Source: Scatophagus argus
Lineage: Eukaryota > Chordata > Actinopteri > Scatophagidae
Assembly (NCBI RefSeq): GCF_020382885.2
Contig: NC_058493.1
Span: 18,198,999 to 18,262,998 of the forward strand
Reading direction: 5' to 3'
DNA length: 64,000 nt
Positions 25,301-36,400 of this stretch are shown here, piece by piece (positions within the stretch are counted from its first letter, which is position 1; each line of letters starts with the position of its first letter). Under the pieces are notes generated by a model, which worked only from the letters and a program-made list of their open reading frames with translations, ran no database searches and had not been told where the DNA came from. The position numbers were made by a program, and so were the translations under genes.

Positions 25301-27893
25301 CCACACGCAGGAGGTCCTTATCAGATGTCCACTGGAGGTGGCAGCAGGTTTGGAAGAGGGGATGAGAGAAAGACAGGAGGATAGATAGTTACTGATATTG
25401 ATAAATAAGACCACCAATGAAAAAAAAAAGAAACTGAGCTGACAAACAGAAATTTACATTGATCAGTCAAGACACAAAACCACTGACACCAACAATGTTT
25501 ATATCTTGTGGGTGATTTTGATCCTCTGGGTTGCGAAGTGGGGCCTAGAGGGATCACATTTGTTCCAGCACATGCCACTGATGTTAGATCAGATTGACAT
25601 CTGATGAGTTAGTGGGCCAGGTCGGCACCTTGAGCTCTCTATCATATTCCTTAAGCCATTCCTGAATGTTTTTTGCAATGTGGTGTGATTCATTGTCCTG
25701 CTGGTGTGAAGGGACTGCCACCAAGGAATACTGTTGCCATGTGGAGGGTGCAGCAGTGCTTATGTGGATGGTACATGCCAAGGTAACATCCACATGAACA
25801 GCAGGACCCAAGCTTTCCAAGCAGAACAACTGCACTGTAAAGAGATGATCAATGTTATTCAACCATCAGTGGTTTTAATGTTTTAGCTGATCACAGTATG
25901 TTTAATGTGTGAAACTCTTTTGTTGATGAGTAGTGATTGCTGAAGATATATTTCAGAATATTCATTGCCATAAAAAATTAGACTACCCTTAATTTAACTC
26001 CGTGCCAAGTGTCATTTTGTGACCTGGGTCTTGCAGCCACTCTTGCAGACAAAGGAATTGCTTGATTTGTAAGCAACTTTATCGAGGTATCTAATTAACT
26101 TGGGACAGAACCCTGAAAGAGCTTGAATTCTATTGTGCATTAGTGCCCTTTTTAAAGGCAACTCTATTGCATCAACACAAGCTAGTGTTGCAAGTGAAAT
26201 AAACCACTGGAGAAGTTTTGTGAAATAGAAAATGTTTTCTCATTGCAATAAATAGTATTAAATGATTTCTAAAAACCTGTATTTTATTACTTGCATGTTA
26301 TATTTGAGCCATCTGAGTTCAACTATTGAAATAAAACAGCAATTTTAAATTGAATGTCTAACAGTGTTGAGCCCTTGAATGGAAGAAATCACAGTTACAA
26401 TTTATTATTACAGAGTATTTGGGAAAGAGAGTTGAATTTTACACACAGATAATTCTGCAGACTAGAAAAATCTTATAACAACAAAATCTCATTCCAACCA
26501 ACATATCAATCAAATATATCCTCTTCATACTATTCTCCCATAAAATCCATAAACTCATAATTTAGCTTTCACTGCCTTTTCTGCTCAGTAAATCGAAGGA
26601 TGAAACTAGAAAAATTACACTTCATCAATAAATTAATTGACTTGTCTTGTACCAAGGTGTAGCACATCACCCATAAGCTATCTTCATTGGTGATGCCATA
26701 TGTTGCTGCCTCTTGTGCACATCTCAGAGGGCGGATGGTGTAAAAGTGGGGCATGTTTGAAGACATTCTGAGAAGGACTCAAGGATTTATGCTATGTCAT
26801 GTCATTTCATGAAAACTTACAACATACAACAGTATGGTGGAATGTTGTAATTGCCTTTGAATCACACTGCAGTAATTGAAATGAGATGTCTTTACACAGA
26901 CATTAAAATTCAGTCAAATGTGTTTTGACATTGTACATTTCTTTTCTCATGTCTTTTGTTAAGTCTATTTTTCTGTTCTGTTTCTTGTAAACTGTATTCT
27001 GTCTGCCCATGTGGACAAAACAACAGAAATGGGATTGGACAGTATGATAGAAATGTAATCATCATTAGCACAGTAACACTCACCCAAGGGAAATTTCCAA
27101 TATATAAAGACAGTTTCCTCAGTAAGTTGCCTCCCGGTTTACTTTTTTCTGTTGTTGATTCAGCCTTCACTTTAACTGGTGAGTCCTTAGGAGGCACGGC
27201 ATTTGTACTAACTTTCTTGTCCTGATCAACTGAGCCAGTCAGAACAGCATCAAAAAGTTCATTGGTTTCAGCAATTCTGTCCAAATCCTGTGTGGGATAG
27301 AACACAATCATATAATGTCACCTGTGCATCTTAATGTGCAAAGCATCAATGAACAGAACACACTGCTAGGAGGAACATAAAGTAAAAATAATAATAATAA
27401 TAATAACATTGATACTTTACTTGATTCAGTGCACATCTGAACTTGCCAGGAAAAAAAACCTGGATAAAAGCACTTTCACTAGATCTAACTGTAACTCAAC
27501 TGACTGAAAGGCTGAAACATCTCTACACACGCGAACATACAGTACGACAGCACAAGTCCCCGTGGAGCTTTCCGAAGGGCTATGAATGCCTGAAAAAGAA
27601 AACGTGACCTACAGCGTTACTTTGATTGCATATACGAATGCGATGCGATCTGTAGGTCCATGTGAAGTTGCAGAAAAGGCCGAAACTTTGCCTGAGACAG
27701 GTGTGATCAGTCCACACGGGTAAAATTAAAACCACATTTAAGCCCAACGTCCTTGTGCTGCTCCCACTGATGCATTTGCTGAGATGAAAAACGTCACACT
27801 CACGTCTTCGTTTTGATTCAGGTCACCGTAGATATCAATATCCAGATTCTTCTTGGAGGTACTTGGTCCGGCTGCAGGTCCTGCTGCAGCCAT
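22396..27893 (-). CDS. cpsf7: Cleavage factor Im 59/68-type subunit (CPSF7-like)
   Basis: Eight coding exons on the minus strand (27893-27804, 27287-27084, 25331-25228, 25095-24950, 24843-24501, 24219-24119, 22845-22701, 22618-22396) join in frame to 451 residues. Residues 89-165 are an RRM: LYIGNF as RNP2 followed by a Trp-Trp pair, and SRGYAEVVV as RNP1. Residues 182-295 are Pro-rich with an HVNPALF motif, like HLNPAFF in CPSF7. Residues 297-378 hold the conserved block with [17 protein letters not shown] and [16 protein letters not shown]. Residues 379-451 are an Arg/Glu/Asp/Ser-rich tail ending DHRDRYR. CPSF6/7 pair with NUDT21 in CFIm, bind UGUA-containing pre-mRNA and influence poly(A) site choice. 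RRM and block wording are closer to CPSF7 than CPSF6, and the head-to-head sdhaf2 neighbour matches human CPSF7. The N-terminus ([16 protein letters not shown]) and several positions diverge, so it may be a teleost duplicate. Confidence 0.88.
23600..23872 (+). repeat. Interspersed repeat (degraded, fish-type)
   Basis: Within a cpsf7 intron. The wording GTGCCAAATTTGATGAATTT, then a GTTCCTGAGATATTGC block and GAATGGGACAGATGGACATA, matches the 3' part of a repeat I recognise from percomorph genomes. The copy is diverged and I cannot name its class from sequence alone. Confidence 0.5.
25460..25893 (-). mobile_element. Tc1/mariner-like non-autonomous element
   Basis: Terminal inverted repeats are visible: TGATCAG near 25460 with an AAAACCACTGA block inside it, mirrored by TCAGTGGTTTTAAT and CTGATCA at 25887-25893. 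Between them the minus strand still encodes a broken transposase piece with [21 protein letters not shown] and NSSDVNLI, which parallel the second catalytic Asp motif and the PxSPDxNPI motif of Tc1/mariner transposases. The element sits in a cpsf7 intron, about 130 bp from the acceptor of the third exon. Confidence 0.75.
27387..27407 (+). repeat. (AAT)n microsatellite
   Basis: A short AAT/ATA trinucleotide run in the first cpsf7 intron. Confidence 0.85.
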
Positions 27894-28706
27894 TCTGTGG
27901 GCCTAAGATGATCTAGTCGATGATACTGCAGCTGTTTTTCACAGTATAGTGGGCACACTGCAAATTATCAGTGCCTAACGACAACAGGCGCTCTTTATAT
28001 ATATTCAATATTTTTTATCGTTACGTCTTGTTTCTAAGGTTACCGAACGTTAACCAACGTTCCGCTCAATACCGCAAAAATGATACCGTAGCTATTAGCA
28101 AAAACAAACTATAATGACAAGCCGAGGATACGACAAGCGGATATAAATTAAGAAAAAATATTTTAATGAACACTTGGAGAGCACATACAGGGTCTTTCAT
28201 GTATAAGTGTGCAAACAAATACATTCGGACAGCGAAAGGTTCACTCTTTGAGCTGCTGATATTAATGTAGCTAACGTTTTAGTACGTGAACATGCAAGTG
28301 CGTCAGGGATATTTCACCGGTTAGCAACAACAAACATTTGGTTCCGGTTCTCACGCACTTTCAAATTCTGAGGCGAGGGTCGTCTTTAGATTTTCTGGTG
28401 ATTACGTTAACTAGGAGATCTAAAATACAAATGAAGTAATAACCCTAATGGCAATTTTCCTTTACCCCTACGTGACTGTAGTTTCTTTGACGCTACCTTA
28501 GTAAAATCAAAGAAACTCTAATATTCATAGGTCTGCTAGAATAACTTGTCACGTGAGCGCTGTTTCCGTTCCGCCCTCGTTAGTTTGCCGTGTGCTCTTG
28601 TGAGACCTGCTTGTGTAACTCCAGTGATATTCAGACGTCAGTAACGTTTCCACCGCGGGGAAGCAGTCCGTCTAGAAGTCTCAACGTCTCAAGAAAGAGG
28701 GTTAAA
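27894..28706. promoter_or_regulatory. Bidirectional promoter between cpsf7 and sdhaf2
   Basis: The two start codons are 813 bp apart and face away from each other, so this interval must hold both promoters and both 5' UTRs. It includes an E-box TCACGTGA at about 28549-28556 followed by a CG-richer stretch near the sdhaf2 start, an AGGCGAGGGT stretch near 28372, and a TTCCGG ETS-like site near 28341. No TATA box is obvious. Human CPSF7 and SDHAF2 are also divergently arranged, which supports a conserved shared promoter. Confidence 0.75.
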
Positions 28707-31662
28707 ATGCTGTCGTCTGTCCTCGCAAAAAGAGTAAGTTATCTAGTAAACGTTTCATTTATTTGTACACTTCTTGGTTGAAGTTTGAATACTACGGCCG
28801 CCGGAACGTTAAAGCTCTTCAAGGACTTTCGAAAGATGTAGTGTTAATTTACATTATTGAGTGTTTTGTAATAGTATCTTAATGTTGTAAGTCGCTAACC
28901 TGAATGCAGTTCAGTCTTTCTGCTGAAGGCACATTATTGGCCCTGATGCATAAAGCGTGTCCTGCTGGAGGACGGTTGTACAACCCTGTAGTAAACAGTT
29001 GTACAACAGCGCAGCGTGTCATAGATATTATGTAAGTCCGCTCTGCTTCGCTCGCTTGTTTCGGGTGTATCGGTGTATTAAATTTCGGCTAACTAAACTT
29101 AATGTTTTTTGCTATGTGAAAACACTCTGACTTGCATTAACAAAAAGAAGGAGATTTAAAAAAAAACGCTGATAGATAAATATTTACTTAAATATAAAAA
29201 GCAAACAAACAAACACACAAAAAAAAAATAAATGACCCAAACTGATACATTAAAATAGTTTGGTCTCAATGTGACTCACATTTTGTTTTCTCACACATTA
29301 TAAGGTCTATCATGTTACTATCAAGTAAATCTAAAACAATAGGAGCAGTAAGTACTCATAATAGAAGATTTGAAAAGGGACACTTTTACTTGTTGATATA
29401 AATCTGAGCAAAGACTCATGCTTTTAAGTAAAAGTCGCAACAGAAAATCTTATACAATATAAAGGCTGTGTTAAAAATGTAACTAGGACAATCAGATGTA
29501 GTAACAAAGAGAAACTTAAGGGAGGTATGTCAGCTCAACAACATGAATGCATTTTTCAGCATATTGCGCATATATTTACATACATATATTTATTTGCTGT
29601 CAGCTGGTGACGGGGGTGTACCAGGCAGCATGGAGACCAGCAGTCACAGGCCTTGTTTCATCTCGTGGTTACCGTGGAGATGCACCAGATGACACCAGAG
29701 GTGACCTGATTGAGATCCCTTTGCCCCCTTGGGAAGAGAAGCCTGGTGAGCCCATTGATATCAAGAAGCGCCGCCTGCTGTACGAGAGCCGCAAGAGGGG
29801 CATGTTGGAGAACTGCATTTTGCTTAGGTTGTTAAACCGTACTGTTTTTGTCTGATCTCTTTTCCATCTAGCCACGTTGGTGATCTTTTATTCTTTTGCC
29901 TCACTCACACACTTTAGTACAGTTGTGTGATCGGTTTGTGTGACCAACTTTTCAGGTTTTTTTGTTCCACTTTCTAATATAAGCTCACAGTGTAGAGTGA
30001 GGTAGAGCTCAGGAGAAGTTAGTGTATAAACAGGAAAGCGCAGGCAACAGTGAGCAGACTGCAAATTGGTTATAGTGATCTTAACAGCACGAAAACATCC
30101 TCGAGGTCATTGTGAGCAGTGTCAGGCGGCAGGAATAACATAATATGTGCAAATTATACATTTTAAAGACTGGAAATGAGAATGAGAGAGAGCATAGAGA
30201 TGGAATTGTGAGGGCAGAAGATGGCCATTAATGCACTAATGCACTAACTAGGCAAATATAGAATAATAGGATATTCAGAAGGACTAAAACTAGAAGGAGG
30301 CAGTAAAGCAACATGAAGGAGCCCAAAGAAGAAGAAGCTCCCAGTGCGCAGCCCATTCACCAACTGCTCAGATAATTACCAGTAACTACAGCTTTCCATT
30401 TAGAGGAAAGAGCCAGATGAATTCTCATTCTCTCTTGCAGCCTTTTTGCAAAGCGTTACCTGAACACAATGAGTGAGAACCAGCTGCAGCAGTACGACAG
30501 ACTGATTAATGAACCAAGCAATGACTGGGACATCTACTACTGGGCAACAGGTGAGATAATACTTCTTTTTCTTTTTCTGTGTGTCTCTTGCAGTACAGTA
30601 GACATGATACATTACATGCAGCAAATTTAAATTTTTTGAGCTGGCAAGACATTTCGGACTCCGAAGGGAATCTGGATATACTTTAGATTCACACTGCAAA
30701 ACCTTTATATATGCAATGACACAAAAACATTTCAGCTTTGCAATATTCATGTTTATACAAATTGCTAATAACAAGTATTTGCTTTGACTTGTTGTTTCGT
30801 GTTAACAGAAACATATAAATCAGACTTTGGAGTTTTACATTTAGTCTGTAATACAACAGACTCATCATTCATTGCTACTGAAGCTACAATACTGAAATCC
30901 CAACTTAATTTCAGTTCCGCTACTGTTTTTGTTGTTGTTTTTCTTTTTGGGTCAGATTTCACACTAGAAGCTCATTTAATCTCCCAATATGACTTACCAT
31001 TTTATTCGTGTAATTTCTTCCTAATGTGATTCAATTATGCGCCTGTTTTGAAGTGCATAAAAGCAGAACAACAGAATCAGTGTGAGAACAAAACCAAAAC
31101 ATCCATTTTGCAGAAACATTTTGAAAAAACACACTAAAGAAGCTGTCGTCATCAGTCTGACTTTACATAAACAAATAATTATTATGCAATTCATTGTTAT
31201 GGTTTACATTCAAAAATTTCTTGAGGTGAGGAAGGCATTAAAATTAGGGGTTTTTTGTCCTTGAAGGACCGCAGTTGCCTTTTCTTATTTCAACAATACT
31301 GAGCAAATGCAAACATTGAAGTGCATTTTAATTTCAGTTTTCCTTTCTCAGCTTGTCCTAAAATAGACCAAGGTGATGTCAGAAGGCTTCTCCTCTGTGT
31401 GCTCTTCGCTCTTCAGACATCTGTTTCATCATTAATCTTTTCTCATAAAATAAAAAATCTGAAATCTCACTGTCTCAAACGTAGAAGTTGCAATCTGAAA
31501 AGAATAAAGTCCTTTCTATTTCTACTTTCAGAAGCACAGCCAACCCCTGATGTTTACCAGGGAGAGGTGATGGATATGCTGAAGGAATTCACAAAGAATC
31601 GCAACCATGAACAGAGGTTAGATGCGCCCAGCTTGGAGTACCTGGAAAAGGAAAATCAATGA
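28707..31662 (+). CDS. sdhaf2: Succinate dehydrogenase assembly factor 2, mitochondrial
   Basis: Four coding exons (28707-28733, 29604-29827, 30441-30550, 31532-31662) join in frame to 163 residues, against about 166 in human. Residues 1 to about 30 form a basic, Ala/Leu/Val-containing mitochondrial targeting segment (start MLSSVLAKR). The core SDH5 domain follows with [20 protein letters not shown] and [15 protein letters not shown], ending in [21 protein letters not shown]2 acts in the mitochondrial matrix to promote covalent FAD attachment to SDHA during complex II assembly. Gly75 in KRGM aligns with human Gly78, the residue known to be mutated in hereditary paraganglioma, and is intact. 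The donor of the second intron is weak (CTTAG followed by gttgtt), but the join is required to give the conserved protein. A possible poly(A) signal is AATAAA at 32203-32208. Confidence 0.96.
28975..29007. repeat. Paired 10-bp palindromes
   Basis: GTTGTACAAC occurs exactly twice, at 28975-28984 and 28998-29007, 23 bp start to start, in the first intron of sdhaf2 near the promoter. Each copy is a perfect palindrome. Confidence 0.8.
31346..31430 (+). repeat. Dispersed repeat copy A
   Basis: About 85 bp beginning AGCTTGTCCTAAAATAGA is repeated at 33407-33491 with moderate divergence (shared blocks GATGTCAGA, CCTCTGTGTG, TTCGCTCTTC versus TTTGCTCTTC). This copy lies about 100 bp upstream of the last sdhaf2 exon. 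The family is unknown. Confidence 0.75.
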
Positions 31663-32202
31663 GATCGTTTTGACCTTCTCAGAGACTCATTTTAGGTGGG
31701 ACACTGAGTGAAACATCAGTGTCGTCACCCACCGGAAAGATCCTTCTGAAGTCAGCTGTGTTTCTCCAGTCATATACAGCAGTGTGTGCAAAATACTGTG
31801 GAGTGGAAAATATTTAGAAAGCTTCAACTATCTGGTCCTGCACCTCTCCATGACATGTTCCGGCCACGAAAGCCTTGGTTCACTATCACTTGGTTCACAC
31901 TCTTTTTTTTTTTTTAGATTTGTGGAAGTGGAGGGAAGATTGTGAACTGGGAAAAGAATGAAACACAATATTAGGAAGGTTTTCTGATTTCTGGTTTTAC
32001 ATTAATTGTAAACTGTAAATTTGTGATTCCAAACTAGACAAGCCAGCTTTGATAAATATATATTCTACAAGACAGGCGATTCTACGAGACAAAAACAAAA
32101 CATGAAAAGCCTCAGCTCGCTTTAGTGTAGTTTGTGTAATTATCATGGTTTGACTCTGTTCAATGATTTTATTGTGACTATTACAGACATTATGGGTTAT
32201 TT

Positions 32203-32208
32203 AATAAA
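32203..32208 (+). terminator. sdhaf2: Candidate sdhaf2 poly(A) signal
   Basis: AATAAA about 540 bases after the stop codon, just before the tRNA-like repeat. It is the most plausible of the signals seen. Confidence 0.4.
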
Positions 32209-32262
32209 TGGTAACACTCTGCTGTTATTTACTGATGATGTCATTTCTCTCATTACTATTTC

Positions 32263-32612
32263 CACGTGGGTGGTGCAGTGGTTAGCACTGTCGCCTCATA
32301 GCAAGAGGGTTCCAGGTTTGAATCCCGGTCTGCATGTTCTCCCTGCGCCTGCGTGGGTTTTCTCCGGGTACTCCGGCTTCCTCCCGCAATACCAAAAACA
32401 TGCATATTAGGTAATTAGGTTAATTGGCTACTCTAAATTGCCCCTAGGTGTGAGTGTGAGAGTGTGTGGTTGTCTGTCTTTGTGTGTTGGCCCTGTGATT
32501 GACTGGCAGCCAGTCCGGGGTGTACCCCGCCTCTCCCCTGTAGTTAGCTGTTATAGGCTCCAGCTCCCCTGCGACCCTGACGGATAAGCGGTATAGAAAA
32601 TGGATGGATGTG
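32263..32612 (+). repeat. tRNA-like composite interspersed repeat (SINE-like)
   Basis: The head GTGGGTGGTGCAGTGGTTAG resembles a tRNA A box, and GGTTTGAATCCC about 40 bp later is a close B box match, so it looks like a pol III-derived head. The body contains TTTCTCCGGGTACTCCGGCT and GGGGTGTACCCCGCCTCTC. It ends with GGATAAGCGGTATAGAAAA followed by short GGAT units. This is a full-length copy of a repeat family common in percomorph fish. A truncated copy lies inverted at 14434-14556. Confidence 0.85.
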
Positions 32613-33406
32613 CCAAATAGTTAAATCACTCACTGAAATTGGACATGATTGACACTATGAACAGTAGCTGTTACGTAAGGATTGTGTTGCCTGCAGTATC
32701 AGCAAATGGACACCAGATGGAAGCATTTTCAGTGAAATGGAAACACCCGCTGATATTGTTTTCTTTATGTCATCTCTGGCAAATGTGTCACCTGTAAACC
32801 ACATACATCTCACATGACTTTTTTTTCATGCCCGATACACTGATGAAAATATCAGCCCACGGTTGCTATATTTGCAGCATTTGATGATGGTGAAATCTAA
32901 GACATAAACTACCTGAAAAACAACAAATACTTTAACCCGTATGTTGCCGCGTTTACGATGAAAGAGATTATAGCTACAGAACGGGCACTGTGTGTTTTTA
33001 CTGTTATGAGATAAAACGTGAAATGTTTTTGTCAAGCTGACTTTCCAATTAAACCTCCCATATTTTTGCTTAAAATCACTCTAACAATGTCACAATTCTC
33101 TCTTCCACGACTGAATGAGTGTGTGTTGACTGTGGGGAAAATATCTCGTCTGACTGCGTGTCGTGTCAGTTCAGTGGGACCTTGCACTGAGAGCAGGAGG
33201 GAAATGCCCTCTGGCTAGAAGATGTGCACAGAATTTCAAAACAGATGACAAGCCTGCTGGCGTACACCCATAGAATCATAATGTGCACATGATCCACTGC
33301 CTAGGTGTTACACGAACAAGGCGGTCTTACAGAAAGTAGACAAATGTTGATGTGTTCCTTCTCATTACTATCAAGGGTCAATATTTCCAAAGCTTCAATT
33401 TTTATG

Positions 33407-33491
33407 TCCTCAGCTTGTCCTAAAATAGACTGATGTGATGTCAGAGGGGTTCCCCTCTGTGTGTTCTTTGCTCTTCTCCCATCTGTCCCAC
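33407..33491 (+). repeat. Dispersed repeat copy B
   Basis: The partner of 31346-31430, in the same orientation, about 2.06 kb downstream. It shares an identical 18-base block AGCTTGTCCTAAAATAGA and then aligns with substitutions. Confidence 0.75.
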
Positions 33492-36400
33492 TATGTATCT
33501 AAATCAGTCGTGGGAGGAAACTAAGTACATTTACGACCCTTCAGATCTATCTTATGACCCAATAATGTTGTTAAAATCAGATCAATCTCATCCATTTTCA
33601 ACAGTAAAATACTGCTCACACACTGATGCACCTATTTTAATTATCTAATTATTATGCAGTGTAACATAATACATATCAGTTAGGGGGACATTTTTCTTGC
33701 AAAACAAATAGTTTTGCATTTGATTTTTTTTTAAGTCCATGTTGTATTTGCTGGATGCTGTTTTTAATCAGTTAATCAGTTAAAATCAATACTCACCCAA
33801 TCGCACCTGTGTAAATGTCCTGCGCCACACACTACAACTCATTTGACAGTAGTTCAATGTGAACCTTGCAGGTTGTCACAACTCCCTGCCTTGAAGAAAA
33901 AAGAAAAAAAAAAGCCACCTGTGGGTCCCACATGCAGGAGGAGCAAATTTCCCATCTTTATTGCTCAGAGGCTTGTTTAGAGTGTATATTCATCAGCTGC
34001 CCACACACTCCCACTGTGCCTATCTGTAGCCCAGCGCTCATGTCATCCTCCACTGCTGCATCCTGTGTCGTGACAGCTCTCTGTTTTATCCTCAGCCCCG
34101 CCGTCGCCCTCCGCACCCCTGGAATTTCAATCTCATGTTCTCTTGTTTCCTCTCTTTCCTCCACCACCACCGCAGCCGCCACCACCACCAATATCCCCGT
34201 GCAGCCTTCTTCTTGTCTTCTCGTGTCTCCTGGAGGGTCGTGAGCAAAGCGGCGCAAAGGGAAACTGCAAGAGTGCTGTAAGAGATACTCCTGCCACTTT
34301 TAACTTTGATAAGTTGGTAAATTAAACAGCCTTTGCCAACATTACATTACATTACACACAAGTTTTTCCTCTTAGATGCTCTCTTGTGTTGAAGATGCAG
34401 TGAGACGTAGTGCGTAGGAGGCAGAACAGGCAATTTCCTTAATTCTAGAGATCAGCACCGATTCCAAAGATCCAAGTTAATTACCCTTAAAACCTTGGCC
34501 CTATTTCTGCATGAGTTGTCAGAGAGGGGGAAGTAGAGAGCAAATGTTTTTCCAGTGGTGTCTGTAAGTGGCTTTATTAGTTGGTCCATGTGTTTGTAAC
34601 TTTAAACTACAAAACAAGTTAATGGTATCAATAACAGACAAAAATCAGACCAAAGTGAGACTGACAGTTAGTTAGCATCAAGTCTCTCAGATTTGTTTTT
34701 TAAATGAAAGTCTCACTTCAAGCCATTCAGATTGCCAAGGTTTAAGAGGGTATTCTTAGGTTTTAAGCTGAGTTGCATTGGTCCTTGGTGCAGTGGTGGA
34801 CAGTACAATTGCTCAATTACTGTTTTAAGTCACTTGATTATTGCCATTTCATCCCACTTTATGCCTTTTACTGTATCAGATTTATTTGACAGCTTTAATT
34901 ACTAGTTACTTTTCAGGCTGAGATTTCAAATGAAAAACACAATTATAAGTTTATAAAATATCATGTATTGTTAAAGATTAGGATTAGTTTCCTCACCTTT
35001 CTGGCTTGAGACCTCTTTCAAAAAACAGTATCTAACCGAGGTCCCTTGGATATACCTGCTAGCAGAGTGACTAAAATATTTAACGGTGGACCCGTACGTA
35101 AGTAGTTGCTGGTTAACCTCCACAATACTCAAATTTTTAATTTCAATAAATCTTCAAGGTAAACAAGTAATAGCATTATTTTGTCAAATGTGAAAATCTT
35201 AAAAACATCCACAGAAAGTTGATGATATTTTAAGTAAAGGATCTGAGTACACTTTTTCCACCTCTGCCTTTGTGTACAACCAAACTAGAAGAAATAATAA
35301 GAACAAGCTTCTGAAAAATTCATAACAATACCAGAAGTGTCTTTGTTTTATATACACATTTATATCTTTATATACACTGTACAGATTTCCAAAAAAATAA
35401 ATGGTTGATATTTAACATTGTGCACCCCACGGATGTTTAACTACAAAGAGAAAAGGGAGTGAAAGAGGGGGCTGAGTGATACCAAGGACAGACGGATATC
35501 AACAACCCTAGTAAATACTGATGATTTTTTTTCTTTTTTTGTTTTCATACAGGACACTTCACAATCATTTGTACAATATATAAATTAAAATGTTGCTGGT
35601 TAACCTCTCTTTGTCTCAAGCAGTCCCATGAGAGAATGCCCTATAGATCAGAGAGGCGAGCTTGTCCAGTAAAATCTACCAGTTTATGGCATTTGGCCAG
35701 TGAAGAGACAATTCTAGCACAATTTTTTTTTTTTTTTTAACTAAAGTAAACCCAACCCTAACTGTTATTAAACCAATAGTTCGCCTTTGGAATGTAATGC
35801 TTTGTCAGCAGCACAAAAAAAACAATGCCTTGTGTAACACACCAGGCCATCAGGACAGACAGACGACTGTGTCCCTGGTTATTTTTGGGATGACCTGAGA
35901 CGTAGGTAACAGTGATGCAAAGAGGTGATGATTATCTCCCGTCTCACCTTTTTTTTTTTTTTTTTTTTTTTCTCTCTCCCCCATCCTCTCTGACACTTGG
36001 AGGGGGAGCACATATGGTGAAGAGCAAGGCGTGGCAGGATTTATAAGGAACACACAACACTTTGTGCCAGAAAGCATGTGTGCATGACGGGGTGTCAGCT
36101 GAGATATTCAGGAGTCGCCCTTCATATTTTTTTAGTCTAGGTGAATCAGGTCGGACCAGATAAGAAGGACAGGTAGGACGAAATGTTGGTAGCTGCATCT
36201 TTTTGAATGGAAAAATCTGTTTTTAATATAGTCTAAGGAAACAGGTCTTTTCTAGGGATGCGGTAAAGCTTGTTTGTGACATTTTCCCTTTGACCTTCAC
36301 TCTCAGCTCATGTATAACAGATTTGCCTCCTCCCAAACCAAACATCGCTTGAAAGCACACATGAGGAAAATAACCCTGCTAAGAAGAGAGGTTTGTTCCA

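Noticed and set aside
33866-34257. Overlapping frames of about 100-125 codons on both strands
   Set aside because: The frames contain Thr/Ala/Val runs from CCACCA-type repeats; no homology, and nothing matching lrrc10b or ppp1r32.
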